Origin: Thioalkalivibrio sp.
GTDB taxonomy: Bacteria > Pseudomonadota > Gammaproteobacteria > Ectothiorhodospirales > Ectothiorhodospiraceae
Reading direction: 5' to 3'
Assembly: GCA_003553165.1 (NCBI GenBank)
Contig: PUOZ01000331.1
Span: forward strand, 1 to 5,047
DNA: 5,047 nucleotides
In this document: piece by piece, positions 4,889 to 5,047 of the stretch
Layout: the number at the start of each line of letters is the position of its first letter
Position numbering within the stretch: the first letter of the stretch is position 1
Program-made: the position numbers and the translations under genes
Notes under the pieces: model-generated
Told to the model about the DNA's origin: nothing
Seen by the model: the letters and a program-made list of their open reading frames with translations, nothing else
Database searches by the model: none

Positions 4889-5047
4889 TGGGCCATGCGG
4901 GAAGTTCGGTAACTACGGAGCACAGTCAGACGCGCCGGAGCAAGGCGGGCAAGTGCAGGAATAGCCACTCTATTTCAAACTTGCCCAACGCAGCGCCGGC
5001 GTGTCTGGCGCCGCGATCTGATACCGAACTTTCCGCATGGCCCACTA
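4886..5047. mobile_element. 162-bp imperfect palindromic element, MITE- or REP-like, overlapping the rdgC stop codon
   Basis: The two ends (4886-4911 and 5022-5047) are inverted copies matching at 25 of 26 positions; the left end begins TAGTGGGCCATGCGG and the right end closes CCGCATGGCCCACTA. Symmetry continues inward around about 4967: 4927-4938 with 4996-5007 (11 of 12), GGGCAAGT 4947-4954 with ACTTGCCC 4979-4986 (8 of 8), and GGAATAG 4958-4964 with CTATTTC 4970-4976 (6 of 7) around loop CCACT. The DNA could therefore fold into one long hairpin or cruciform. There is no coding capacity. A non-autonomous transposable repeat is most likely; a bidirectional terminator is another possible role. 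Both ends carry TA, which would fit TA target duplication, but no right flank is available to test it. Confidence 0.8.

Overview
The window is GC-rich, densely coded DNA that reads as a gammaproteobacterium. The rdgC gene is typical of beta- and gammaproteobacteria. A secreted Gly/Tyr-rich protein resembling sulfur globule envelope proteins, together with a single-domain rhodanese, points to a sulfur-oxidising lineage such as Chromatiales/Ectothiorhodospiraceae. That placement is inferred from gene content, not from a marker gene.

Layout. (1) Positions 1-1276, minus strand: a two-gene unit with a medium-chain dehydrogenase-like gene (293-1276) followed by a 6-pyruvoyl-tetrahydropterin synthase/QueD-family gene (1-182) that runs off the left edge. 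(2) Positions 1277-1431: a divergent intergenic region with short repeats. (3) Positions 1432-3241, plus strand: a likely operon of a CDP-alcohol phosphatidyltransferase, an exported YceI-family protein (ATGA overlap with the gene before it) and a rhodanese-like sulfurtransferase. (4) Positions 3242-3486: a non-coding leader. (5) Positions 3487-3843: the sulfur-globule-like secreted protein, followed by two consecutive hairpins, the second a textbook intrinsic terminator. (6) Positions 3965-4888: rdgC, preceded by a perfect 8-bp inverted repeat. (7) Positions 4886-5047: a 162-bp imperfect palindrome with 26-bp terminal inverted repeats (25/26 matched). It begins on the rdgC stop codon and ends exactly at the window end, and it looks like a MITE or REP-type element.

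How the genes may work together. The divergent pair of units (pterin-synthase-like and dehydrogenase on one side, CDP-alcohol phosphatidyltransferase, YceI and rhodanese on the other) could form one small-molecule or lipid pathway. The pterin-synthase-like protein lacks the usual catalytic Cys and one of the three zinc-binding His. The dehydrogenase lacks the usual catalytic zinc ligands. Both therefore look like divergent subfamilies whose chemistry should not be assumed from their names, and this is the best candidate in the window for an undescribed system. The sulfur-globule-like gene and rdgC appear to be separate transcription units. No tRNA, rRNA, CRISPR array or transposase gene is visible.
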